Assembly: GCA_003233615.1 (NCBI GenBank)
Contig: QIMB01000219.1
Location: 1-33,374, forward strand
From: Nitrospirota bacterium
GTDB lineage: Bacteria; Nitrospirota; Nitrospiria; Nitrospirales; UBA8639
DNA length: 33,374 bases
Direction of reading: 5' to 3'
In this document: one piece after another, positions 18,593 to 26,405 of the stretch
Position numbering within the stretch: the stretch's first letter is position 1
Layout: each line of letters begins with the position of its first letter
Notes under the pieces: generated by a model
The model's database searches: none
Seen by the model: the letters and a program-made list of their open reading frames with translations, nothing else
Told to the model about the DNA's origin: nothing
Made by a program: the position numbers and the translations under genes

Positions 18593-19119
18593 TGGAATCC
18601 CTCCTTGTGGTCCTCACCGACCTCAGTCAACTCATACCCATTTTAGTACATTGGTTACATCTCCTCTCTGCTGTCATATGGATTGGCGGTCTGGCTTTTC
18701 TGGTCATGGCGGTGACGCCGTGTCTGAAAACTGTTGTCCCTAAAGAGTTTATCAAGCCAATATCCGAAGCATTCTATCGACAATATAAGCGCGTTGTCGG
18801 GGTCTTGTTTGTGGTCATCCTTTTTACCGGTGGCCTGAATTTACACTACGTCAGTGAAGCGATGATCTTGGCGACTGGCGAAAGTGTGGCACATCACGCC
18901 AAGTATCTGATTATCTTTTTCATAAAACTGTTTTTAGTGCTTGTGATTCTCACTATTTTTCTCTATACCGTTATTTTTCAAAATGAGCCGACTGGAGACG
19001 AGGATCAAGAAGAATTGGAAGAAATGGCCATTGAGCCTGTGCCATTCCAGCGTGTGGCACTATGGGTGGGCGTGTTCATTATTCTCTGTGCTGCCGCGAT
19101 GAAACATCTTCATACCTAA
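18592..19119 (+). CDS. CopD/HemJ-like four-helix membrane protein
   Basis: A 175-aa integral-membrane protein with four helices (about 12-42, 66-87, 104-129, 152-171) and an acidic loop (131-147). Histidines are placed as in CopD- and HemJ-type proteins: H20 and H23 in helix 1 (HWLHLLSAVIWIGGLAF), H85 after helix 2, H101/H102 before helix 3 and H172/H174 at the end. Such His can bind b-type heme or copper; HemJ oxidises protoporphyrinogen. It shares its ATG with the radical SAM stop (TAATG), so it is translationally coupled to it. No ribosome site of its own is visible. Function by family is uncertain. Confidence 0.8.
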   Translation: MESLLVVLTDLSQLIPILVHWLHLLSAVIWIGGLAFLVMAVTPCLKTVVPKEFIKPISEAFYRQYKRVVGVLFVVILFTGGLNLHYVSEAMILATGESVAHHAKYLIIFFIKLFLVLVILTIFLYTVIFQNEPTGDEDQEELEEMAIEPVPFQRVALWVGVFIILCAAAMKHLHT

Positions 19120-19230
19120 TAGAGATGGTGCTCAAATAACTACGGGCTGGAGATGTATCCTTCCCTCTTTTCCCTTTATTTCAGATTCATCTCATTCCCT
19201 AAAAATAGACAACTCAGAAAGGAATAGACC

Positions 19231-20148
19231 ATGTTCTTCATAACAGCGATAGCCAACTTCATGCGGATTGAGAAGTTATGGGGAAAAGGTTTGAAGCCTG
19301 CAGGATGGATATTTTCCCTGAGTATCATCATGTTTCTCAATGGAGGGTGGGAAGCCAGAGCGAACACACCAGAGAATCTCGATGACCCGGAGACTGTCAT
19401 TCGAATGATTGTCAAGGCAAATGCCGAAATGGATTTACAGACGCTCGAAACGCATATGGGGTCTGATGAGGATACTGTGGGCTACACCATTGGTGGTCGT
19501 AAATACATCGGATGGAAAGACGTCAAGCAAGCCTTTGAAGAAGAGTTTTCTATGCTCAGCGGATTAACCATTGATATTCTCAACCTGAAGGTGTGGCAAC
19601 AGGAGGATGTCGCCTGGTTCGCCATGGAAATCGATTACAACCGCGAAGTGCAAACGGCTGATGGGCCCATCATAAAAACATGGGCGTTGCGAGATACCGG
19701 AGTCTTGAATCGTCGTGACGGGATCTGGATGCTTGTGAATTGGCATGAATCCATGCGGGAACCCATCATGCCATTGTCTGCAAAGCGAGAAGCGACGCTT
19801 GTCGTTGCTGGAGCCGGTGCCGTCGAAATAGACCTCACCGGGGAGTGGGAGATTCAAGAAGAAGACAAAGCCTATCAAGCGACGTTAGACGCCAAAGGCA
19901 ATGGTCCGTACAACTGGCAAGAAGGCCGTTTGCAAACTGAACAAGTGGTTGATCGCCTCTGGTCAGGAACATGGCATCAAAAAGGAAATGACCGGGAAGG
20001 CGGCTTTGAAGTGCTGTTGTCAGAAGACGGAAAAACCGCTGACGGGGTCTGGTGGTACCTTCGGGTCGGCTCCCAAAAAAATATTCCTCCGCGTGAGTGG
20101 GGCGGCACCTACAAAATCAAACGCTTGTCTCCTCTGCCTGTACACTAA
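19231..20148 (+). CDS. Exported NTF2/SnoaL-like protein with C-terminal beta-barrel-like domain
   Basis: A 305-aa protein with a long signal peptide (hydrophobic about 24-37, A-R-A cleavage site at 42-44). Residues about 50-175 look like an SnoaL/ketosteroid-isomerase-like fold (DPETVIRMIVKANAEMDLQTLETHMG, then VAWFAMEIDYN and WMLVNWHES). The last ~100 residues (DLTGEWEIQ to WGGTYKIKRL) are Trp-rich and beta-like, as in lipocalin-type small domains. AAGGAA lies 7 bases before the ATG. It is 111 bases after the CopD-like gene and may belong to that transcript. No catalytic activity can be assigned; a periplasmic binding or stress role is only a guess. Confidence 0.7.
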   Translation: MFFITAIANFMRIEKLWGKGLKPAGWIFSLSIIMFLNGGWEARANTPENLDDPETVIRMIVKANAEMDLQTLETHMGSDEDTVGYTIGGRKYIGWKDVKQAFEEEFSMLSGLTIDILNLKVWQQEDVAWFAMEIDYNREVQTADGPIIKTWALRDTGVLNRRDGIWMLVNWHESMREPIMPLSAKREATLVVAGAGAVEIDLTGEWEIQEEDKAYQATLDAKGNGPYNWQEGRLQTEQVVDRLWSGTWHQKGNDREGGFEVLLSEDGKTADGVWWYLRVGSQKNIPPREWGGTYKIKRLSPLPVH

Positions 20149-20173
20149 TCCATTGCAATCGTAAAATTTGGGC

Positions 20174-20357
20174 CTGTTGAATATTCACACTTCCAGAAGC
20201 CCATACATGCCTGAGATGCCATCGACGGCAAGAGCCAAGGGGATGGTCAAAAAAGTCCGTCCAGCAAGGCCGCAGCCTTTTTGGCGCGCGGAGCGTACTC
20301 TCAGTACGTGAGCACGACAAAAGGGCGAGAACGCCGCTGGCGGCTTTTTCCAACATT
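20174..20357 (-). repeat. Dispersed intergenic repeat, copy B (inverted relative to copy A)
   Basis: It matches 71-300 in reverse complement and starts with CTGTTGAATAT 25 bases after the stop of the NTF2-like gene. It holds two clean hairpins: CGTACT/AGTACG (20294-20308, 3-base loop) and GCCG/CGGC (20333-20344). In copy A the second stem keeps pairing through a G-U wobble, which suggests an RNA structure under selection. Relative to the gene it follows, it has the same orientation as copy A relative to dapB. Confidence 0.8.
20333..20349 (+). terminator. Terminator-like hairpin at the outer end of repeat copy B
   Basis: GCCGCTGGCGGC is directly followed by TTTTT on the plus strand, in the right direction to stop transcripts coming from the NTF2-like gene. 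The loop is short (2-4 bases). The equivalent position in copy A reads GCCACTGGCGG then TTTTG on the minus strand, after dapB. Confidence 0.55.
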
Positions 20358-20671
20358 CCCAATTTTGGTAGGTTGTTTGAAGTTCAAACCATTGGAGTTT
20401 TAAACGCTACTGGTAAAAACGGTTCTGTCCTGTCCTTGCTCGTCTGCTCGCTTCCTGCCTCTATCCCCTGATGTTCATAACAGTGTAAAAACACATACCA
20501 ACTTTCTTTAATCAGTCAAATCTCCCTCTCATATTACTCCTTCATATGGGGGATCGATTGTGCGAAATTCCCCAAGTATCGTGTGTACCACCATGAGTTC
20601 AAGGCATATGTATGGCTAGTGGCGTACACGATGTTCAGATGGAAACTTTTATCTACAGGGGGAGGTTCTCT
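20358..20671. other. Intergenic, upstream of the small exported protein
   Basis: No gene seen. The frame of the next gene is open back to 20612, but the ribosome site indicates a start at 20672. The stretch is AT-rich and presumably carries that gene's promoter. Confidence 0.5.
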
Positions 20672-21004
20672 ATGACAGCATCAAGTAATTCTACGATCGT
20701 GTTTCTTTCTTTACGAAGAATCAAAGCGGCAGCTATCATCAGTTGTTTCTTATTTCTGGGTGCCCAGACTGCCTTTGCAGAATCATCGAGTGTTACGAAG
20801 TGGAACGGTAGTAACGTTGTCGCGCAAAAACGAGTGGAAACACATGCTCCAGGCATCTATCACTATGAATCGCAATATGAAATGACCAAAGATGGCAAAG
20901 GGAATTATCACTCAACATATGAAAGCCAAAGTACTGAATGGTTTTGCTGCCTGGATTGGTTTTCATCAGAAGATACGCCATCAATAAAAGCAGGTAAATC
21001 CTAA
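20672..21004 (+). CDS. Small exported protein of unknown function
   Basis: A 110-aa protein with a clear signal peptide: basic LRRIK, hydrophobic AAAIISCFLFLGAQ and cleavage at AFA-ES (about residue 38). The mature part of ~70 residues is polar with repeated Tyr/His/Ser (YHYESQYEMTKDGKGNYHS) and two adjacent Cys (WFCCLDWF), which could form or donate a disulfide or anchor a cofactor. I chose the ATG at 20672 because GGGGGAGG stands 6 bases upstream; a longer frame from 20612 would bury that site. A hairpin at 21073-21104 follows. I do not recognise the family. Confidence 0.7.
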   Translation: MTASSNSTIVFLSLRRIKAAAIISCFLFLGAQTAFAESSSVTKWNGSNVVAQKRVETHAPGIYHYESQYEMTKDGKGNYHSTYESQSTEWFCCLDWFSSEDTPSIKAGKS

Positions 21005-21072
21005 TTACTAATGGAATTTATAATTGTGTCGCTCCCATCTCTCTTCTGACGCTCTTTTTCCAAGACATTCAA

Positions 21073-21104
21073 AAAGGCGGCTGTTATCTCAAGCAGCCGT
21101 CTTT
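21073..21104 (+). terminator. Hairpin terminator after the small exported protein
   Basis: AAAGGCGGCTG (21073-21083) pairs with CAGCCGTCTTT (21094-21104) through 11 positions with one G-U, around a 10-base loop. The A-run before and T-run after make it terminator-like on both strands. Confidence 0.65.
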
Positions 21105-21276
21105 GGAAATCTCCCCTCTTCTTGATGGATGGAATTCCTCCTGCTCAAAAATCATGAACAGACTCCTAGTCAGATATTTTAGAAATTTGTTACAGTGTTG
21201 AAATGTTGGATCGCATAATCCTAAAAACAGCAGTTGGATCACGAAAGTCTGCACAATCCCTTGACGCACCTAGGAC

Positions 21277-21359
21277 ATTGAAAAATTGACTCATCACCCA
21301 CAATGTGACCACGCAATTTTTCAATTCCCTGTGCACATCAATTGCTTGCACAGCTTTTT
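21277..21359 (+). promoter_or_regulatory. Two inverted repeats in the der leader
   Basis: The first is a perfect 12-base inverted repeat, ATTGAAAAATTG (21277-21288) with CAATTTTTCAAT (21314-21325), around a 25-base spacer. Four bases later CTGTGCA (21329-21335) pairs with TGCACAG (21347-21353) and is followed by CTTTTT, like an intrinsic terminator or attenuator about 57 bases before der. They could be an operator plus attenuator, or relics of a lost gene. Confidence 0.5.
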
Positions 21360-21415
21360 CCGCTTTTAGGATAATCCGGCGTCTGTTACCCACTTACGCA
21401 AATAAGGGATAGAGT

Positions 21416-22822
21416 TTGTCTATGGTTCGAGCATCTCAGACTTCATCACGTCAAAAGCGGTCACGAAAAGGTAGTAAGCCAAAAACCGAGTCGCGTCCTT
21501 TCGGTCTTCCTGAAGCCGAGGAGAGTAAAGACCTGCTACCACATAAACCTGTCGTCGTGATTGTGGGGCGACCGAATGTTGGCAAGTCCACCCTGTTTAA
21601 TAGGATTGTGGGACATCGCACAGCCATTGTGGATGATGTGTCGGGTGTTACACGAGATCGCAACATGACCGAGTGCGAATACCAAAACCACATGTTTACG
21701 CTGGTTGATACCGGAGGGTTAGATCTCAATGCCGAAGATGTGATCGTATCGCAGATAAAAGATCAAACAAAAACGGCTATGGCCGAAGCCGATTTAGTCA
21801 TTGCCGTGATGGATGGGCGTGTCGGCTTGTCTCCCTTGGATAGGGAACTTGCAGATCTCTTGCGTCCCATCACCAAACCGGTTTTTCTGGCCATTAATAA
21901 AATTGATACGCCAAAGTCCGAACCCCTTCTTGCGGATTTTTATCAATTAGGTGTGAAAGACATCTTTCCAATATCTGCTGAAGGTGGCATGGGGGTTGAT
22001 GAATTACTCGAAGCGCTGCTGCCCTATCTCCCTCTCGCTCCTGATGAGTCTGCTGAACATGAGATTTCCCGTATTGCTGTGGTGGGTAGACCGAATGTCG
22101 GCAAGTCTACTTTGGTCAATGCCATTTTGGGAGAACAACGGCTCATTGTGAGTGACATTCCCGGGACCACTCGGGATCCCATTGATTCGCTTCTCACCCG
22201 ACAAGGCCAAAGTTATATCTTTACCGATACGGCGGGGATTCGAAGGCGAGGGCGCATTGATCGTGGAATCGAAGGCTACAGCGTACTGCGCGCCATGCGC
22301 GCGTTGGGTCGATCAGACGTCGCGGTGTTGGTGTTGGATGGGATCGAAGGCGTGACTGAGCAAGACACCAAAATTGCCGGATTGATTAATAAACAAGGAC
22401 GAGGTTGTGTCATCCTTGTAAATAAATGGGATGTGCGTGAAGATGACCCTGAAGCGCACCCTGCCTACAATTTGGCGCTCTCACGGAGGTTTCCGTTTTT
22501 TGCTCATGTGCCTGTGTTGTTCGGAGCGGCGGTACAATCCGAGACTCTTCCTCGCTTGTTCTCAAAAATCGATCAGGTGGTAGCATTTTTCGCGAAACGT
22601 ATTCAGACACGCAAGCTGAATCTATTTTTGCAGCTCCTCCTCGAAAAAAATCCTATTTCCCTGCGGCGTGGAAATCCTAAAAAATCGATGTTTATTACGC
22701 AGGTGGCCACCAAGCCGCCAACGTTTGCCTTATTTGTCAAAGGTGCAGAGAAGATTCCTGCGGCGTATCTTCGGTATAAAATTCACTTCGTGCTGAATAC
22801 GGCTTTCAAGGAATTCCACTGA
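21416..22822 (+). CDS. der: Ribosome-assembly GTPase Der (EngA)
   Basis: Tandem-GTPase needed for 50S subunit maturation. Two G domains are clear: P-loops GRPNVGKST at about 51-59 and again at about 228-236, with DTGG/DTAG switch motifs and NKID/NKWD base-recognition motifs; a KH-like C-terminal domain follows. A Lys/Arg/Ser-rich N-terminal extension of ~44 residues precedes the first G domain. AAGGGA lies 6 bases before TTG 21416 and 12 before ATG 21422, so TTG may be used; the difference is two residues. The C-terminus stops at FKEFH and lacks the usual G-x-P-I-R-L-x-F-R-like strand, just before a degenerate region. Confidence 0.95.
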   Translation: MSMVRASQTSSRQKRSRKGSKPKTESRPFGLPEAEESKDLLPHKPVVVIVGRPNVGKSTLFNRIVGHRTAIVDDVSGVTRDRNMTECEYQNHMFTLVDTGGLDLNAEDVIVSQIKDQTKTAMAEADLVIAVMDGRVGLSPLDRELADLLRPITKPVFLAINKIDTPKSEPLLADFYQLGVKDIFPISAEGGMGVDELLEALLPYLPLAPDESAEHEISRIAVVGRPNVGKSTLVNAILGEQRLIVSDIPGTTRDPIDSLLTRQGQSYIFTDTAGIRRRGRIDRGIEGYSVLRAMRALGRSDVAVLVLDGIEGVTEQDTKIAGLINKQGRGCVILVNKWDVREDDPEAHPAYNLALSRRFPFFAHVPVLFGAAVQSETLPRLFSKIDQVVAFFAKRIQTRKLNLFLQLLLEKNPISLRRGNPKKSMFITQVATKPPTFALFVKGAEKIPAAYLRYKIHFVLNTAFKEFH

Positions 22823-22830
22823 AAATTTTG

Positions 22831-23079
22831 TTACGGGGAAAATGAAAAGTGAGACGGAATATTCCTTTTTTCATCTTTAGAGTCATTCAAAATAGTTTCC
22901 GGTGGTTCGGTTGAGGCGTCCTGGCTCCACGGCGCCACGTCTCCCGGAAGTGGAAATTCTATCCTGCCTTCGTGCGTTAGTAAATCGCACATCATCATGA
23001 TGCCACGCTCAAAGAACGTGTTCAGCACTTCGGGATCGATATCAATGCCCTCTGGTATGCTCAGGTGAACGTGACGCAA
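22831..23079 (-). CDS. Hypothetical small protein or gene fragment
   Basis: An 82-codon minus-strand frame, convergent with der (stops 8 bases apart). It begins HVHLSIPEGIDIDPEVLNTF and includes an MMM run and a Pro/Glu-rich tail. The only start at its head is a TTG without a ribosome site, and the surroundings to 23.5 kb are degenerate. The composition is protein-like at the N-terminal half. I do not recognise a family; it may be the 3' end of a decayed gene. Confidence 0.35.
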   Translation of the reverse strand: MRHVHLSIPEGIDIDPEVLNTFFERGIMMMCDLLTHEGRIEFPLPGDVAPWSQDASTEPPETILNDSKDEKRNIPSHFSFSP

Positions 23080-23511
23080 AAATAACTCTGTGGTACCCTG
23101 AATGGGACCCGAGCAAGCGGGGAAAATATCTTCAACAACTCCAACAGATGCTTGTCACGCAAGAAACAGCCAAGTTGGTCTTTCTGGATGAAGGTGTGTT
23201 TGAGCGTACGGCCTACCGGACCCCTACTGGTGGACAAGTGTGGGAAGTATCTCATTGCACCCATCTTGTTTAAGGGGGTGTACCAAGTCCGAGTGGTTCA
23301 ATGTTTGGCTGGCGCACCATTTCTTTAAGGAGCGAGATCCCCACCCGATCTTCATGTATGGATGATTCTGTCTTTCATAAAACCAAAGAACCGCGAGAGC
23401 TGATCCGCCAAGCCGCTCACACATTGCTCTTCTGCACCCATATTCCCACGAATTTCATCCCATTGAATAGGAGTTGCGACGATTAAGAACGGGCGATGTT
23501 GCGCCACTCTT
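23080..23511. other. Degenerate intergenic stretch
   Basis: No intact gene. On the plus strand an open frame (about 23105-23271) reads like protein (QQLQQMLVTQETAKLVFLDEG) and stops abruptly at TAA. On the minus strand 23352-23510 also reads protein-like (RPFLIVATPIQWDEIRG). Neither has a start with a ribosome site or a recognised family. I read this as remains of several deleted genes leading into the ABC-exporter remnant. Confidence 0.5.
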
Positions 23512-23712
23512 TTGCTCAACCTTAGGCCCAAAGGGAAAGTAGTGGTCGTCGTGACACATGATGGCCGGTATTTCCATTTGGCCGATCGCGTTCTGAAAAT
23601 TGCTGAAGGCCAAATGGTTGATTCCCAACGACTGGAGAAGGATATGAAGGGAAACGAGTTGGGTGCCAAGGGCGACAACGGTTGGAGAGCGGAGATTGCA
23701 CGGAATGAATGA
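23512..23712 (+). pseudogene. C-terminal remnant of an ABC exporter ATPase (cyclic-peptide/SyrD-like)
   Basis: The ~55 residues after KGKVVVVVTHDGRYFHLADRV are the end of an ABC ATPase domain: the H-loop (THD) followed by the pattern GRYFHLADRVLKIAEG typical of cyclic-peptide/siderophore exporters of the SyrD/PvdE type. Walker A, signature and Walker B are absent upstream. The frame stops at TGA 23710-23712, overlapping the hydroxylase start by 8 bases, so the missing exporter was probably once in an operon with that gene. Confidence 0.75.
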
Positions 23713-24430
23713 TGCCCTTTTCCCCTACCTGGCCTTTTGGATTCCAGGAATGCTCTTTTTTGCTATCGAGATCATTCGTCCCGCTCGGCCCCTCCAGTAT
23801 CGATCGGTGTTTGTGAAAGATCTTGTCGCATTAGGAATGTTCACTATTTCTTTTCTATTAGCTGTAAATATCACTGATAGGATTCCTATCCCAAATTATG
23901 CCCCTGCGAAAATACTTGCTCTGCCTCTTTTCGTCAAACTCATTCTCTTTTACGTCGTGGAAGACTTTGGCCTCTACTGGGTACATCGAATCATGCACAC
24001 CGGCCCTGTTTGGCGGGTACATAAGTGGCATCACTCACCACGGTATATGTATTGGCTAGCTGGTATTCGCACCACTATTCCTCACATCATTCTTTTTAAT
24101 CTGACGTATGTTGTGGCCCTCCCGATTTTGCACTCAGCTCCATCCTTAATATTTTTTGCCATTGGTTTTGAGCATATGATGAGAAACAATTGGATGCACA
24201 TGAATGTCGTATGGAGATCGAATTGGTTGGAATGGGTCTTTGTGACGCCGCGATACCATCATATTCATCATAGCGACGATCCTCGGCATTACATGGCAAA
24301 TTTTGGCTCCCTTTTTACATTTTGGGATAGGATATTTGGTACGTATGTGAATCCAGAAGAAGTCAAGCAAGAGATTTCGTTTGGCATTGGGGAGCGCACG
24401 AACCCGGTTCGTTTGATTCTTGGAGTCTAG
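23705..24430 (+). CDS. Membrane fatty-acid hydroxylase / sterol-desaturase family protein
   Basis: A 241-aa membrane di-iron protein. Helices lie near the N-terminus (FPYLAFWIPGMLFFAIEII), at about 37-56 and in the middle; the His clusters are HRIMH, HKWHH and HHIHHSDD, the set expected for this superfamily (hydroxylases, sterol desaturases, alkylglycerol monooxygenase relatives). The substrate is unknown, likely a lipid or hopanoid/carotenoid-type compound. I chose the ATG at 23705 (MNDALFPYL); GGAG is 10 bases upstream. An earlier start at 23663 lies within the ABC remnant and adds 14 charged residues. Confidence 0.85.
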   Translation: MNDALFPYLAFWIPGMLFFAIEIIRPARPLQYRSVFVKDLVALGMFTISFLLAVNITDRIPIPNYAPAKILALPLFVKLILFYVVEDFGLYWVHRIMHTGPVWRVHKWHHSPRYMYWLAGIRTTIPHIILFNLTYVVALPILHSAPSLIFFAIGFEHMMRNNWMHMNVVWRSNWLEWVFVTPRYHHIHHSDDPRHYMANFGSLFTFWDRIFGTYVNPEEVKQEISFGIGERTNPVRLILGV

Positions 24431-24768
24431 CCTGGATAGCGGTGAAGAGTAAGTAGAAAAATTGTAGGGACGCTCAATTGCGGTTTGTAAGCAAGTTCTA
24501 AGTTTTGTGAAGGTAATGCTTCCAAGCTTAGGGAACGAAAGCTTTAGAAATGGTCATAAAGTTTCTTGTGCAAATTAAATAACATGTTGTCTATTTGGTA
24601 GGGGATCAATTTTCAGGTTTTCCCCCGAACAAAATATGCATAGAACTACCAACGGGCGTGAATGCATGAAAGAGTTTGTCTCCTGTCATCCAAACAGAAG
24701 AATTTCTAGGTTAGTTTTTCGTGAATAGGATGAAAAAGGAAATTGAAATTTTTTGTTGGATTAGTCGT
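24431..24768. other. Intergenic, hydroxylase to M20 remnant
   Basis: 338 bases between convergent ends. No gene, RNA or convincing terminator seen; only a weak CTAAG/CTTAG stem-loop near 24498-24530. AT-rich. Confidence 0.5.
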
Positions 24769-25209
24769 TTACATTTTACTTAGGGTGCGGAAGTATTCCA
24801 CGAAGGCATGTATGCTGCCTGAGGCTTGTCCCCAATCGAAGTATTCATTCGGGGCATGGTGGCCATGTTCTGGCAGACTCAATCCCATAAATAAAATAGG
24901 AACGTTCCAGGCTCGTTGTAACGTAGCCACGGCTCCGATTGATCCCCCTTCTCTGACGAACACCGGGCGACGCCCAAAACCCTGTTCGATAGCATCTTGT
25001 AGTGCTTCGGCGTAGGGCCCTTCTGAAACGCCGTGAAAGGGTTCCAGGGCCCCATCATTGATCACTTCGATATCCGGGTTGCGCTCTTGGAGGTGCTTTT
25101 TTAAGAGACGGAATATTCTTCGGGGATTCTGGTTAGGCACTAACCGTATGCTGACTTTGAGTTCTCCCCAAGTGGGAACGATGGTTTTGACACCAGGACC
25201 CGTGTGACC

Positions 25210-25217
25210 ACCAGTTA
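25210..25217 (+). repeat. Target-site duplication, left copy
   Basis: ACCAGTTA directly abuts the left inverted repeat; the identical 8 bases occur at 27276-27283. Merging the two restores the dipeptidase reading frame, which confirms the insertion point. Confidence 0.93.
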
Positions 25218-25267
25218 GGCGATTATCCCCTTGGAATACGTATGAGGGGATGTGCTAGGATGGCGGA

Positions 25268-26134
25268 ATGGGAAATGTTTCTGAATGGATTAAGCGTCTT
25301 TGGAATAAATGGTCTCTTGGTGGGATTGCGTTGTTTGTCTGGGCTTTGCTTGACCGGATCAAGGAGGCCCTTCGATTGTTAGGGGATATAGATTTTGCGA
25401 TTAACGATCTTCCGACCTACGGAAAACACCTTCAGGGGGTTTGGGATTTTATTTTTGAGCCTCCAGGGTGGTTTCGCATACTACTTATTGTTGGTGGACT
25501 GTGGCTGATATGGTGGGGTCAAAGACCGAAAAAGGAAAAGGCTGAGGAACTTATTAGTGAGGAGATGGTCAGCCAAAATGTTTCTGATGAACAACCAGAA
25601 GTTCATGCTCAAGCTCTTGGCTGGGCATCACAAGCGCCAATTGTAGAGTTCAAACAAGAATTCCATAAAAGAGTTGAAGTCTTTGATGAGAAATCAGGTA
25701 AATTCAGTGGGCATAAAACAGTTTATTGGGTTGATATCATTAAAGGTCCAGAAACGCCAGAATGTTGGGTGACGGTTGAATTGAAGGGGGTTCAAGTTAT
25801 TGAGGGCGCTAAAAACCCGACAGATTACCCGATGCTATCAATAGCCTATTATGGGTTTCATCCTTCCGATGGCACCTCGCCAAAATTTGAATTGTCTGAT
25901 AGTTGCCCGAGGAAATCAGTGTATATTGTTTCACGCCAAGAAGGATCAAATTCTATTCTTATTGAGGCAGGCTCAAGCTCAGGAGAAGGCCTTACGGTCC
26001 CTCATCGTGGAAAAACTTATCGTTTAAGAATTGGGGTTAATTGGGATGGGAAGACCGTTCCGATGAAGGAATTTTTGGTGTGGGTGACCCTCGAAGGGGA
26101 ACTGAAGATGGAATTTGAACGTGACTTTTTATAA
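25268..26134 (+). CDS. IS passenger protein, two N-terminal membrane helices and a beta-rich domain
   Basis: A 288-aa protein starting 25 bases inside the left inverted repeat. Helices at about 17-33 (SLGGIALFVWALL) and 68-84 (WFRILLIVGGLWLIWWG) are followed by a charged stretch (87-110) and a soluble domain (about 120-288) with alternating beta-like segments such as KTVYWVDIIKG, CWVTVELKGVQV and RLRIGVNWDG. I recognise no family, catalytic motif or DNA-binding motif. AGGA stands about 9 bases before the ATG. Passenger genes in IS1595-type elements are known, but their roles are mostly unclear. The base use looks more AT-rich than flanking host genes. Confidence 0.75.
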   Translation: MGNVSEWIKRLWNKWSLGGIALFVWALLDRIKEALRLLGDIDFAINDLPTYGKHLQGVWDFIFEPPGWFRILLIVGGLWLIWWGQRPKKEKAEELISEEMVSQNVSDEQPEVHAQALGWASQAPIVEFKQEFHKRVEVFDEKSGKFSGHKTVYWVDIIKGPETPECWVTVELKGVQVIEGAKNPTDYPMLSIAYYGFHPSDGTSPKFELSDSCPRKSVYIVSRQEGSNSILIEAGSSSGEGLTVPHRGKTYRLRIGVNWDGKTVPMKEFLVWVTLEGELKMEFERDFL

Positions 26135-26405
26135 GGGCACGAGAGATATTGAGACTTCACTTGAACGGATAAGGATGGTTGATTATGTCACGCGGATTAT
26201 GTCACGCGGTAAATATCTCAGTTTAGAAGAAGCCAGGAAAAAGGATAAACAGGGGAAGGATAAACTGGAGCAGTTTGCCAATGAGCATGACTCAAAGGGC
26301 GACAAGAAACAATTCGATGCGTTGTTTGGGGCTATGGCAAAGCCCACCCCAATCAAAACTTCCACGGCTAAAAAGAAGCCAAGAGGCGGGGCCACATCAA
26401 GGTAG
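26115..26405 (+). CDS. Small basic passenger protein
   Basis: Up to 96 aa, overlapping the end of the larger passenger gene by 20 bases and convergently overlapping the transposase 3' end by 38. The start is uncertain: TTG 26115, GTG 26121, ATG 26175 or ATG 26199 are all possible, and none has a good ribosome site. The body is helical and highly charged (SLEEARKKDKQGKDKLEQF), with a Lys/Pro-rich C-terminus (KKKPRGG) that could bind nucleic acid. A 14-base tandem duplication (about 26182-26209) lies in its N-terminal part. Family unknown. Confidence 0.5.
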   Translation: MNVTFYKGTRDIETSLERIRMVDYVTRIMSRGKYLSLEEARKKDKQGKDKLEQFANEHDSKGDKKQFDALFGAMAKPTPIKTSTAKKKPRGGATSR

